The position numbers and the translations under genes were made by a program. Under the pieces are notes generated by a model. The model ran no database searches and had not been told where the DNA came from. It saw nothing but the letters and a program-made list of their open reading frames with translations. From positions 1-64,000 of the IMG/VR virus record IMGVR_UViG_3300049427_000004: a DNA stretch of 64,000 nucleotides; one strand, 5' to 3'. Below, piece after piece: positions 32,787 through 40,748 of the stretch; positions within the stretch are counted from its first letter, which is position 1, and each line of letters begins with the position of its first letter. Origin of the DNA: a virus.

Positions 32787-33018
32787 AATTCACCATCTCA
32801 TCAAACTTCTTTGACAACCGCTTGTAACTTTCGGTTGCTATGTATTTTAGAGCTTTAGCGACTTGCTCACCGTCATTCACACAAGGAAAATCTTCAGTGT
32901 AACTGTTAAATTTATCTCTGTCGAAGTTATGCACATAATCAGAAATATCCCTATTTGTACCTTTAAGAAAATTACTAATCAAGCCTAAGATAATTGCATC
33001 CTTTTCATAGTTTCTCAT
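32764..33018 (-). CDS. 84-aa helical protein, function unknown
   Basis: ATG behind GGGAGGG gives MRNYEKDAIILGLISNFLKG. Helical throughout, ending VNYEPKTLS. A longer upstream frame would include the ribosome site. Confidence 0.55.
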   Translation of the reverse strand: MRNYEKDAIILGLISNFLKGTNRDISDYVHNFDRDKFNSYTEDFPCVNDGEQVAKALKYIATESYKRLSKKFDEMVNYEPKTLS

Positions 33019-33041
33019 ATGCACCCTCCCTATAAATGAGA

Positions 33042-33170
33042 TCATTTATCTAATAAATTCAACAAAAAGCTAAATACTAACCACAATATAATAAATATCA
33101 ACCACCCTATTTTAGTTTTAGGTGTTCCCTCTCTTACAAACTCCTTGTAAACTTCAGACCACTTTTTCAA
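33042..33170 (-). CDS. 42-aa protein with C-terminal membrane anchor
   Basis: TTG-initiated frame: LKKWSEVYKEFVREGTPKTK, then IGWLIFIILWLVFSFLLNLL and DK. A ribosome-like GAGGAG lies 13 nt upstream, longer than ideal. The tail-anchor layout supports a real peptide. Confidence 0.45.
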   Translation of the reverse strand: MKKWSEVYKEFVREGTPKTKIGWLIFIILWLVFSFLLNLLDK

Positions 33171-33209
33171 AAACTCTCTTCATCTCCTCATTAAAATATC
33201 TTTTATCTG

Positions 33210-33752
33210 CTATTCCTTCCTCGACAATTTTGGTTGGTTAACTCTAAACCGTTCAATAACTTCATCGATGCTAATTGGCGTGTAGTTAATGTTCTCAACT
33301 GACACACATTGGTATTTCGCTTGATCAAAACCATCAATTTGGGAATGAACATGACCATGAATGTTAAATCTGATTCCAGATGCGTTTAAATGATTCATAT
33401 TGTCTTCCGAAACAGGTTCATGGGTTAGTAGGGCATTATTATATTGCAACATCTTATACGGCTTAAATCCTAGTTTAATGAACTTTCCATTAGTAATATC
33501 TTTATCGTGATTTCCTCGAATCACAATATTTCTTCCTTTGCTTACTCGTTGAGCTATGTATTCCATCCTAGCTGCTTTACAGAAAAACATATCACCCAAC
33601 CAATAAACCGTGTCACCTTCAAAAACAACTTTTTTGTAATTTTCGATGATTACATTGTCCATATGTTCTGTATCAATGAACGGTCTGGATTCATATTTCA
33701 TGATGTTTTTGTGGCTGAAATGTGGATCGGAAATAAACCAATCTTTACTCAA
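33210..33752 (-). CDS. Calcineurin-like metallophosphatase
   Basis: All hallmark motifs are present: FISDPHFSH (D-x-H, residues 7-12), YWLGDMFF (GD, about 52), VIRGNHDKD (GNHD, about 78), LLTHEP (about 108) and FNIHGHVHSQ (GHxH, about 132). This binuclear-metal fold cleaves phosphoesters: nucleic acids, nucleotides or phosphoproteins. At 180 aa it is the short single-domain form common in phages and mobile elements. TTG start behind GGAGGTG. The substrate is unknown; RNA or nucleotide repair is possible given the RNA ligase elsewhere in the operon. Confidence 0.88.
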   Translation of the reverse strand: MSKDWFISDPHFSHKNIMKYESRPFIDTEHMDNVIIENYKKVVFEGDTVYWLGDMFFCKAARMEYIAQRVSKGRNIVIRGNHDKDITNGKFIKLGFKPYKMLQYNNALLTHEPVSEDNMNHLNASGIRFNIHGHVHSQIDGFDQAKYQCVSVENINYTPISIDEVIERFRVNQPKLSRKE

Positions 33753-33764
33753 AATAACACCTCC

Positions 33765-33935
33765 TCACACAAATGGTTTAATAATTTCGTCTTTGTATTC
33801 TGGAAATCTACGTTCAATCGCCTCTTGCACTTTCACGATATCCGAATCAATAAATTTTCCACCATAGTTCATTTTCATTTCTACATAAATAAAATTGTAC
33901 ATCCAATTTAAAAGTCCAACCTGCTTTTCGTCCAT
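33765..33935 (-). CDS. 56-aa protein, function unknown
   Basis: MDEKQVGLLNWMYNFIYVEM ... KVQEAIERRFPEYKDEIIKP. Helical; starts behind AGGAGTG. Its stop lies next to the ribosome site of the metallophosphatase gene. Confidence 0.6.
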   Translation of the reverse strand: MDEKQVGLLNWMYNFIYVEMKMNYGGKFIDSDIVKVQEAIERRFPEYKDEIIKPFV

Positions 33936-33946
33936 TTCTCACACTC

Positions 33947-33974
33947 CTTATGAATCTGTTATTTCGTTGCCTTA
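33947..33974. repeat. Intergenic repeat element, example 1
   Basis: On the minus strand the stop codon is followed by ATAAGGCAACGAAAT and, after six bases, ATTCATAAGGAG. It is one of more than 20 related spacers in which a short repeat pairs around the ribosome site. Confidence 0.6.
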
Positions 33975-34292
33975 TTTATACATTTCCTGAATTTGTTCTT
34001 CATATCTTTTCCAATCATCTTCATCGAAGCAGTTTCTATATGCAAGTAGTTCGTGCCCATCGTTTTCAATAATGTCATTAAGCTCTATTGCAATTGTATT
34101 CTCAAACATTCTTACTTCTAAGCCGCCTTCATCGAATGGGGAACTACCTACAATTTTGACGAAATCACTTAAATCAAAATGCCACACATGAACATAAGTA
34201 TAAACTGTTTTATCTTTTTCATAGTTTTTGGTGTATAGTCCAGTTTCATTGTTTCTTAGAAATTCATATAAATCAGCATCAACTAATTTCAA
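33972..34292 (-). CDS. 106-aa acidic protein, function unknown
   Basis: TTG start behind GGGAG (KLVDADLYEFLRNNETGLYT). Predicted beta sandwich with helices (AIELNDIIENDGHELLAYRN). Ends ERYEEQIQEMYK-like. No family recognised. Confidence 0.6.
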   Translation of the reverse strand: MKLVDADLYEFLRNNETGLYTKNYEKDKTVYTYVHVWHFDLSDFVKIVGSSPFDEGGLEVRMFENTIAIELNDIIENDGHELLAYRNCFDEDDWKRYEEQIQEMYK

Positions 34293-34461
34293 CTGCCCAT
34301 TCTCCCTTCTTCTCTACATCTGTCATTCCAAACGTTTTAAATGACGCATAATGCTCTCCAAACCATTTAGGCTGCAACATATCATATGTATAAGTTCGAC
34401 CTGTACAGGAGACAATTGTGGCTCCCTGAGATAGTTTAGTGATTGCTTTGTTAAGGTTCAT
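34279..34461 (-). CDS. 60-aa protein, function unknown
   Basis: MNLNKAITKLSQGATIVSCT ... KKGEWAVEIS. Overlaps the next gene by 14 bases. The LSQGATIVSCTGRTYTYD motif resembles small conserved phage proteins; function unknown. Confidence 0.55.
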   Translation of the reverse strand: MNLNKAITKLSQGATIVSCTGRTYTYDMLQPKWFGEHYASFKTFGMTDVEKKGEWAVEIS

Positions 34462-34697
34462 TTTGACAGTTCCTCATATTGATTTAGATAAACTGGATCT
34501 ATGTATTGTAAAAACTCTGTTGCAAATGTACCACTAAAACCTTCTAGAAATACTACGCCATGTTCACCATTTCCGCGCTCATATTCATCTGAGCCACAAA
34601 TCCACACTCTGCCGAAGTACTTAGGATTATCATGCTCCATGCATGTGTGCATAACCACAGGATCACCTTTTTTAAGTCGATATTCTCCTCGCCTCAA
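34458..34697 (-). CDS. 79-aa protein, function unknown
   Basis: A TTG start 8 nt after GGGAGG gives RRGEYRLKKGDPVVMHTCME and FGRVWICGSDEYERGNGEHG, suggesting a small beta barrel. A longer frame upstream would overlap the preceding gene and run through the ribosome site. Stop and next start overlap (ATGA type). Confidence 0.55.
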   Translation of the reverse strand: MRRGEYRLKKGDPVVMHTCMEHDNPKYFGRVWICGSDEYERGNGEHGVVFLEGFSGTFATEFLQYIDPVYLNQYEELSK

Positions 34698-34734
34698 TGA
34701 ACTTACCTCCCAATGAAAATCATGTTTTATTAGC

Positions 34735-35190
34735 TTACATCCATATGATATTTCCTTCTTTGTGATAGACAATATCGTCGTTTAGCATTTTCATCCACTC
34801 ATCTTTTGTAGCCATGTAATCAGCAAAAGTTGATACATTATCCGCTGCATACTCACACAATTCATCCAATGTCTCAAAAACTGGAGTCATAGGATGCCCC
34901 TCAGAAGTAGTGCTCCAAATTTGAAATCCTTCTCCCACAGGAGGTTCATAATACCAATGTTTCTTTAATTCTGAATTATTCCATACGCAATATCTTGCTT
35001 CTTCATCACAATTATTAAAAATTCGGTCACATTCTTTGCAAATAATTCCATCATACTGTAAAATTTCAGGAACTTGTTTGGTGATTTCCTTCATATGCTG
35101 GAAATCATCGAGAGTCGGAGCAAATCCCTTCCATACCTCTCCAATCTCATACTCGTAATCCAATGGAACTCTCTTCAATTCTCTTCCCAT
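34735..35190 (-). CDS. 151-aa protein, conserved in phages, function unknown
   Basis: ATG behind AAAGGAG gives MGRELKRVPLDYEYEIGEVW. The middle has a Cys set (IICKECDRIFNNCDEEARYC) that may bind zinc, then YEPPVGEGFQIWSTTSEGHP. I recognise the layout as common in Bacillales phages, but no activity is known. Confidence 0.65.
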   Translation of the reverse strand: MGRELKRVPLDYEYEIGEVWKGFAPTLDDFQHMKEITKQVPEILQYDGIICKECDRIFNNCDEEARYCVWNNSELKKHWYYEPPVGEGFQIWSTTSEGHPMTPVFETLDELCEYAADNVSTFADYMATKDEWMKMLNDDIVYHKEGNIIWM

Positions 35191-35234
35191 TTCATTTATC
35201 TCCTTTGCCAATCAAATCATTGTTTTATTACTTC

Positions 35235-35513
35235 TCACTTCATAAAGAATTCCATGTCATAGAAATTATCAAAGTTATCCATTCGAATATAGTTAACGAA
35301 GCCATCAGGAAATTCAACTTTATATCTAGGAATTGTTTTTGCAGCCACAGATGCATCTAACAAAGTAACTAAGCCGACAATAATTGGTGATCCTCCGTGA
35401 TTGGCATGAAAGTCATTTAGCTCCCACAAGGCATTATTCGCCTCAAACTCTTTTGAATCGTCACGATTTAACATAGGTTTTTTAGCTACTACTTTAATTT
35501 TTCCTTCTCTCAT
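35235..35513 (-). CDS. 92-aa protein, function unknown
   Basis: MREGKIKVVAKKPMLNRDDS behind AAGGAGG. The middle (GSPIIVGLVTLLDASVAAKT) is hydrophobic but short; the end is acidic and aromatic (MDNFDNFYDMEFFMK). Start overlaps the previous gene's stop. Confidence 0.55.
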   Translation of the reverse strand: MREGKIKVVAKKPMLNRDDSKEFEANNALWELNDFHANHGGSPIIVGLVTLLDASVAAKTIPRYKVEFPDGFVNYIRMDNFDNFYDMEFFMK

Positions 35514-35911
35514 TTTATTTCCTCCTTCGATTTCAGACTATCGGTATCAATCTGTTCTTTATAAAGTTTCTCATAATCCTTAATCATAGCGTCTACATAT
35601 CTCCAGCTGCATTCATCATCACTGTTCCAAAAATCTTTAATTTCGTTATAGTATTTCTGCCTGTATCCATGTTGCAATACATATTCTTGAATCACATAAA
35701 TACTTTCTTCTGGGTCTTCATAAGAGCCGTTATGTCGATAAATTAAAGGGAGCAAAATTTCTGCATCTTCAGTTTTCAACTCTCCAAGATTGTCAATAAT
35801 CTCTAAACTACCGACATCGATTCTTGAATCATTCCAATGGGATTCAATAACTTCGATGATATCTCCTTTCGAATCTGTAATTACTCTTGCAAAACCATCA
35901 ATATTAACCAT
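35510..35911 (-). CDS. 133-aa acidic protein, function unknown
   Basis: MVNIDGFARVITDSKGDIIE with alternating strands, then a helical half (YVLQHGYRQKYYNEIKDFWN). Good AAAGGTG site. No domain recognised. Confidence 0.55.
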   Translation of the reverse strand: MVNIDGFARVITDSKGDIIEVIESHWNDSRIDVGSLEIIDNLGELKTEDAEILLPLIYRHNGSYEDPEESIYVIQEYVLQHGYRQKYYNEIKDFWNSDDECSWRYVDAMIKDYEKLYKEQIDTDSLKSKEEIK

Positions 35912-35950
35912 TAGCGTATCACCTTTCTTTGAAATCGCCGTTTGATTGGC

Positions 35951-36379
35951 TTATACATTTAAAACTTTCCACTTGCTATCTCTGAGTGTTAAGTAAACCT
36001 TGTCACCGTGTAAGAAGGTTGTAACTGCTCTATTATGCTTTTTAAGTTTTATGTAGATAGAGCCACCATGAACCACAATGATTTCACCCATTCTGCAATA
36101 TGCACCTGAATTAACTTTGATTCCTAATTTAAGAAGAGCCTCGATTTGTATATGTATGTTTTCATTTAAGATACCGTGTTTCTCTAGAAATTCAATAGCC
36201 AATTTATCTTCTTCTTTTCGCTTATTTTCATAGAAATCACTATACATCTTTGATTGAACATCGTTTAACTTATTTTTCAGAACCCTCCCGTCTACAACAA
36301 ATGTGTGACCATCAATATGTAAATTAACCAAACATTGACTCTCATCAATACAATTCTCGCTAAACTCAATATTTTGTAT
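35951..36379 (-). CDS. 142-aa protein with probable ATA start
   Basis: GGAGG stands 8 nt before ATA, from which an open frame runs IQNIEFSENCIDESQCLVNL into the body of the protein (HIDGHTFVVDGRVLKNKLND). A TTG 16 codons inside has no ribosome site, and no ATG or GTG occurs between. The C-terminal part is beta-rich (VVHGGSIYIKLKKHNRAVTT). Function unknown. Confidence 0.6.
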   Translation of the reverse strand: MQNIEFSENCIDESQCLVNLHIDGHTFVVDGRVLKNKLNDVQSKMYSDFYENKRKEEDKLAIEFLEKHGILNENIHIQIEALLKLGIKVNSGAYCRMGEIIVVHGGSIYIKLKKHNRAVTTFLHGDKVYLTLRDSKWKVLNV

Positions 36380-36415
36380 AACAAACTCCTCCTAATGAAA
36401 ACTCAATTTACCCCA

Positions 36416-36877
36416 TTACCAACTACTGACTTTCTCAAGTCTCCCTTTTCTACAGTGAATGCAAGTTGACCTTTTTATTTCTTTACTTGAACCAGTTACT
36501 GTTTTACATGAGAGACAAGCATATCTGTAATCTAGAGATAGTTTTCTAACTTGATCTAATTGCCTCTGGCGACTTGTTCTTTCAGATTTCTCTCTTGCTT
36601 CATTATCAGATACGCACAATTTTCCACTGCGTCCTGCAAAATAGGGCGAATATTTCGCTCTGCCAGCCTCTTGTAACTTCTCATCTAATTCAAAACTAAT
36701 TTCATTTCGTGGAACACGTACTCCGTCCAATTGAACCAATTCGGTTTCTCTTTTTGATTTAACTGTTGCGTAGCCTACTATTTCACGCTCATGCAGATAG
36801 ACAGGAATTACTTGCTCCAACACATATGTATGATTTTGCCCCAAGCAAAAATTCGCAGTACTTAATTGGTTTTTCAT
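36416..36877 (-). CDS. 153-aa protein with C-terminal zinc ribbon
   Basis: N-terminal beta region (HTYVLEQVIPVYLHEREIVG), a basic helix (NEAREKSERTSRQRQLDQVR) and a C-terminal four-Cys ribbon (YACLSCKTVTGSSKEIKRST, CIHCRKG). Probably a nucleic-acid-binding protein. ATG behind AAGGAGTG. Confidence 0.65.
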   Translation of the reverse strand: MKNQLSTANFCLGQNHTYVLEQVIPVYLHEREIVGYATVKSKRETELVQLDGVRVPRNEISFELDEKLQEAGRAKYSPYFAGRSGKLCVSDNEAREKSERTSRQRQLDQVRKLSLDYRYACLSCKTVTGSSKEIKRSTCIHCRKGRLEKVSSW

Positions 36878-36907
36878 TGTATCACTCCTTATAAAACTCT
36901 TTTTGTT

Positions 36908-37123
36908 CTAATAGTCTGCATTCCAATTCATTAGAGAATCTGTAAACCAACTCACAAATATTCTCCATAGAAGAATTGGTAAACCAATAGGATTTCCTCC
37001 CATTACAGTTATGATAAACAACATTGTAATGAATCCTAAAATCAATGCAATCTGTGTTTCTTGTTTTCTAGTAAACAGAAAAACTAACACTAAAACAGTC
37101 ACTATAGTGTGCCATATATACAT
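36908..37123 (-). CDS. 71-aa membrane protein
   Basis: Two hydrophobic segments (MYIWHTIVTVLVLVFLF and IALILGFITMLFIITVM) separated by RKQETQ, then an amphipathic tail. The ATG has a poor ribosome site; an in-frame ATT/ATC pair a few codons upstream sits nearer to AGGAGAAGAG, so the start is uncertain. Confidence 0.5.
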   Translation of the reverse strand: MYIWHTIVTVLVLVFLFTRKQETQIALILGFITMLFIITVMGGNPIGLPILLWRIFVSWFTDSLMNWNADY

Positions 37124-37192
37124 CCATACGGTTTCGATAATTCCGTTTAACTCTTCTCCTAATAAAAACTCTCTTTCGTCGTGTCACAGACT

Positions 37193-37588
37193 CTATTTGC
37201 TTGTCTGCAAATCTATGTCTGGAATGATGGATTCAGGACGAAACACCATACGGTAATGAAATGGGTCTGCATTAATTGCATCAGTTTGCTCCACAAGAAA
37301 ACTAACGTTGTCGCTTAATCCCAGATAGTGTTTCTTGTATGAATTTTCCCCCACCTTACAAGTGACGCTCAGTCTCCTTGGATCGTCGTTATTTCCTAAT
37401 GCGCAAAGTCCCTCAACTGTAAGCAAATATTTGTCAGTAATGCCGTTGAAAAATACGATCCTACGTTGTACTTCAAATGAATCAGCAGACTTTGAAAGGT
37501 TTTGTGACACTGTATCTGCTTCTGTTGTACACGCTGCTAATAAAATTACCATAATACTTACAAGAATGATTGCTAGTTTCTTTCTCAT
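37193..37588 (-). CDS. 131-aa lipoprotein
   Basis: Signal peptide with lipobox: MRKKLAIILVSIMVILLAAC, Cys20 as lipid attachment site. The mature domain (SVTCKVGENSYKKHYLGLSD) is beta-rich and exported to the cell surface. Lipoproteins in phage early regions can act in superinfection exclusion, but nothing here proves it. ATG behind AAAGGGAG. Confidence 0.7.
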   Translation of the reverse strand: MRKKLAIILVSIMVILLAACTTEADTVSQNLSKSADSFEVQRRIVFFNGITDKYLLTVEGLCALGNNDDPRRLSVTCKVGENSYKKHYLGLSDNVSFLVEQTDAINADPFHYRMVFRPESIIPDIDLQTSK

Positions 37589-37644
37589 TTATTATCTCCC
37601 TTTCTTGGTTCGCAATATATTTTTTAAATGTTGGCGCGTATCTT

Positions 37645-37845
37645 TTATTCAAAAACAATAAATTTCGTTTTCTGTAACTTATCCCATTCAGTAAACCGCT
37701 TTTCTTTCTCAATTTTCAATAATTTAAAAGCCAATGAATTTGCATCCACCTCATTCATAGCTTCTTCAAATTCGTTCATTTCCAACTTCAATCGATCCAT
37801 TTCCCAATGAATATAATACCCTGAATATGTCTTTTCTTTTTCCAT
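37645..37845 (-). CDS. 66-aa helical protein
   Basis: The ATG giving MEKEKTYSGYYIHWEMDRLK follows GGGAGG by 9 nt. Long charged helix. A further upstream ATG would overlap the ribosome site. Possibly a regulator of the large ATPase encoded just upstream. Confidence 0.55.
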   Translation of the reverse strand: MEKEKTYSGYYIHWEMDRLKLEMNEFEEAMNEVDANSLAFKLLKIEKEKRFTEWDKLQKTKFIVFE

Positions 37846-37897
37846 CTCCTTGAACCTCCCCTCCTCTCCCACCCAATAATTCTAATATTTCAAGTGC

Positions 37898-39724
37898 TTA
37901 CGCTACAGCCAAAGTGTTGATAATACATCCATATAAATCATCTGGTTTGTCAAAATTCATCAAATTTAGCTCTCTAACAATCTCTTTTAAATTCAAGAGA
38001 ATAAATTTGTAATCCTCTAGATCTAAATTTTCGTCCAAGTCGATTCGTAGCTTTCCTTTATCGATAGTTGTTCTATCTATGTATATTTTATCGTTTGCAA
38101 AATCATGTATTGCGACAAACTCATCTTCAATTTTTTCGATTGTGTGATTTAACACTTCAACTGACGTTTCCTTAAGAACCATCAAATCTCCTACCGCAAA
38201 TACATTGCGAGTAAATCCAACAATTCTACTAATCATATCGAGCAACATCATAGCACGTTGTTCCTTATTGGAGAGTTCAGTGTTTGATATGGTTGCTTTG
38301 ATTTTAGTTTTTTCTGTTAGTGCTGAGATATGTACAATATTCTGTTCCATTCCTAGCATTTCAAGTACGCTGCTTTCAAACTTGTTGCGAGATACAATAA
38401 TTTTTAATTTATAGTGCTTTGCAATATTGAATTTTGCTTCTTGTTCTATTACCTCATCGAACCCTAACCAGAATACAGGCTCAGAGTCAAAGTCGATTTG
38501 TTTACCTCGTCTCTCATTTAGTCGCTCTTCATCTATCTCGGGTTCTTCATATCCACCAGAACTTCCCCCACTTCTACTCCATGAAGAAATTCCTTCTGCA
38601 TTTGGCGCTCTTTCTTTTACATCATTTTCAATTGACACTTCAGTAAAGTTAGATTCAGTCTGTTTGGACGCACTAGATTTGACAAATACTTCGTAATCAT
38701 TCAATGTTCTCATCTCTTTATTGTCTCGTTTAGCCAACGCAATACCGTTCAGATACTTGGAATCATTCTCTTCCTCTGTATCGAAAATTAGAAATGTCAT
38801 TTCATTTTTTAGTTTATTTTTGTCTGCGTAGTATGAAATCGCATCAATATGGCGGTTAATATCTTTCTGATTTCCTGTTAGAAAACTTGTGTTAGCTAAT
38901 TTCTCAATACACTTTTTCACACTGTTGATGAAGTCAAAATATTTATTGTCTCGAATGATATCCTTGCGATCAGGAGAAGTCAGATTTAATGCTTTGTCAG
39001 TTATATGTATGTCACCTTTTAAATAATACAGATTATCTAGTTTTGTAACCAATCGACCTTTATAGAAAACTTTTAAATCCTGACTAAAACCTGTGTTAAG
39101 CGCAATCCATCCCTTGAATGTCGATCCATCTTCAATCTTAGTCATGAAAACACTATCGTCGCCTTCAGTTAAATCTTTCTTCTGCTGCAACACATCGTCA
39201 CAGTAGATGTCGAGTTCGTGTATATACTTACCTAGAATTTGAACTCTTTCACGGATTAAACCAGATGATACTTGGTCGAAATCAAAATTATTCAGAACTA
39301 ATTTAAATCCTTCACATTTATCCTCTACTTCATATACTTCGATGTTTGTATTATTACTTTGAATCATCTCAGCAACGTTGAATACAATATGCTTGTTTCC
39401 AGAATAAACCTCGATATTGTCACTAACAGTTATATTGCTGAAGAAACCCATTCCAAAAGGTGATTCAGTTCTTTGGATATCTTCATCCCATTTCGATTCT
39501 GCAATTGAAAATAATGCTTGTGGATTCTGAAGTGTTTTACCGTTATTTTCAATGGTCACTCGCTTATTAGAGTAATCGATATTAACATCTACTCTTGATG
39601 ATTTAGCCCTCTGAGCATTCTGAATATCTTCATCTAAAAATGATAGTTTATCTTTGAATGTGCTTTGTCGAAGTAGCTTTAGTTGGTTGATTACATTCAC
39701 CTGAACCTTTACTTGGTTATCCAT
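37898..39724 (-). CDS. GHKL-type ATPase (Hsp90/MutL-like fold), 608 aa
   Basis: The N-terminal 150 residues show the ATPase motifs: DEDIQNAQRAKSSRVDVNID (N-box, catalytic Glu/Asp and Asn near 27-32), VTIENNGKTLQN (degenerate DxGxG) and ESPFGMGFFSNITVSDN (lid/G2). A second domain follows (KGWIALNTGFSQDLKVFYKG), then a charged linker and a C-terminal region (FDEVIEQEAKFNIAKHYKLK ... DKIYIDRTT) of unknown fold. It is not a canonical Hsp90, MutL or histidine kinase and lacks their middle and dimerisation signatures. Located in the recombination/replication stretch, it may remodel nucleoprotein or act in defence, both inferred. Confidence 0.7.
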   Translation of the reverse strand: MDNQVKVQVNVINQLKLLRQSTFKDKLSFLDEDIQNAQRAKSSRVDVNIDYSNKRVTIENNGKTLQNPQALFSIAESKWDEDIQRTESPFGMGFFSNITVSDNIEVYSGNKHIVFNVAEMIQSNNTNIEVYEVEDKCEGFKLVLNNFDFDQVSSGLIRERVQILGKYIHELDIYCDDVLQQKKDLTEGDDSVFMTKIEDGSTFKGWIALNTGFSQDLKVFYKGRLVTKLDNLYYLKGDIHITDKALNLTSPDRKDIIRDNKYFDFINSVKKCIEKLANTSFLTGNQKDINRHIDAISYYADKNKLKNEMTFLIFDTEEENDSKYLNGIALAKRDNKEMRTLNDYEVFVKSSASKQTESNFTEVSIENDVKERAPNAEGISSWSRSGGSSGGYEEPEIDEERLNERRGKQIDFDSEPVFWLGFDEVIEQEAKFNIAKHYKLKIIVSRNKFESSVLEMLGMEQNIVHISALTEKTKIKATISNTELSNKEQRAMMLLDMISRIVGFTRNVFAVGDLMVLKETSVEVLNHTIEKIEDEFVAIHDFANDKIYIDRTTIDKGKLRIDLDENLDLEDYKFILLNLKEIVRELNLMNFDKPDDLYGCIINTLAVA

Positions 39725-39778
39725 ATTGTCCTCCTTTTAATGGTCTTGAATGTGATATTTCATCGGTGTTCATACTTA

Positions 39779-39958
39779 TTAATCATTAATTCCGTCAATT
39801 TCTTCTTTACAGGAGGGGCAAACGTGGGTGGCGCAATCTCTATATTCGGGATCTGATACACTTCCAATCTCACCTTTAAAAACTTCATTCGTCGCTCTGT
39901 CCCATTCTCGATTCCAGTTCTTAACTCCGCATTTTGGACATTTCGCTTTTAGCTTCAT
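39779..39958 (-). CDS. 59-aa zinc-ribbon protein
   Basis: MKLKAKCPKCGVKNWNREWD and, near the end, CATHVCPSCKEEIDGIND: two CxxC knuckles in a typical rubredoxin-like ribbon. The ATG behind AGGAGGAG overlaps another short ATG in a different frame. Function unknown. Confidence 0.65.
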   Translation of the reverse strand: MKLKAKCPKCGVKNWNREWDRATNEVFKGEIGSVSDPEYRDCATHVCPSCKEEIDGIND

Positions 39959-39986
39959 TCATTCTCCTCCTTATTTCCTTCAGTAT

Positions 39987-40181
39987 TCATTCAGATACTT
40001 GAGCCAATTTCTCTTCAAGTTCTGATACTGTCGATTCCAACATTTCAATATCTTGAGTCAGTACCTTAATTTTCGACACAAGATGGTTCCATATCTCCTG
40101 TAGTTCTTCGCATTCTTGTTCCATGCCAGCAGAATAGATAATCTCTGTTAAGTTTGCGAATCTTTCTGTCATATCTTTCAT
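39987..40181 (-). CDS. 64-aa coiled-coil protein
   Basis: MKDMTERFANLTEIIYSAGM ... DIEMLESTVSELEEKLAQVS: heptads of Leu and Val through the C-terminal half. GAGGAG site. Probably dimerises; role unknown. Confidence 0.6.
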   Translation of the reverse strand: MKDMTERFANLTEIIYSAGMEQECEELQEIWNHLVSKIKVLTQDIEMLESTVSELEEKLAQVSE

Positions 40182-40267
40182 TTCTTATCTCCTCCTTTAA
40201 TATAAAAATATCGTATTCAATATTTCTCTTATATCTTTCACTCGGTATATCCTTTGAAATTTAGTTT

Positions 40268-40705
40268 TTATGAGCCTGTTGGCTTCCATTCTGGATACTG
40301 TTTGTAGAACTCAGCAATGTACTTCTTGAAATATTCATCCATTCCTGTGCGCTTTAAGCAATCAACGGATTGAACATCTGACCCACAAAAATATTCCCAA
40401 TTTAAGTATAAGTCAACTTGTGCAGCCCTAGTACGCTTGATTCGTTTACAGTCATATAATTTTTCGAGAATTTCAATAACCTCTTCTTGATCGATTGAAT
40501 AAGATTGTTCTATTTCAGAACATTCAAATTGAATATATGCACAAATTGCTTCAAATTCATCTGCGTCATAAGGTGCTTCAATATATGACCTTCGCTTAGT
40601 TTCATCGTATGTATGAGTAAGACAATATTGATGATTGAAAGTTGATCTTGGTAATTGATTAACTTCTTTTAGCTTAGCTACAATTTCTTTTTCGTATTTC
40701 CCCAT
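40268..40705 (-). CDS. 145-aa protein, function unknown
   Basis: MGKYEKEIVAKLKEVNQLPR, then mainly helical (DEFEAICAYIQFECSEIEQS) with an aromatic C-terminus. No catalytic motif visible. AAGGAG site at good spacing. Confidence 0.6.
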   Translation of the reverse strand: MGKYEKEIVAKLKEVNQLPRSTFNHQYCLTHTYDETKRRSYIEAPYDADEFEAICAYIQFECSEIEQSYSIDQEEVIEILEKLYDCKRIKRTRAAQVDLYLNWEYFCGSDVQSVDCLKRTGMDEYFKKYIAEFYKQYPEWKPTGS

Positions 40706-40748
40706 TTTTCATTTCTCCTTTTTATTAGGCTTTAAATCCTACATTTCA

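Noticed and set aside
33507-33911. Plus-strand open frame of 134 aa opposite the metallophosphatase
   Set aside because: The opposite strand encodes a clear metallophosphatase with all motifs; the plus-strand frame is an antisense shadow.
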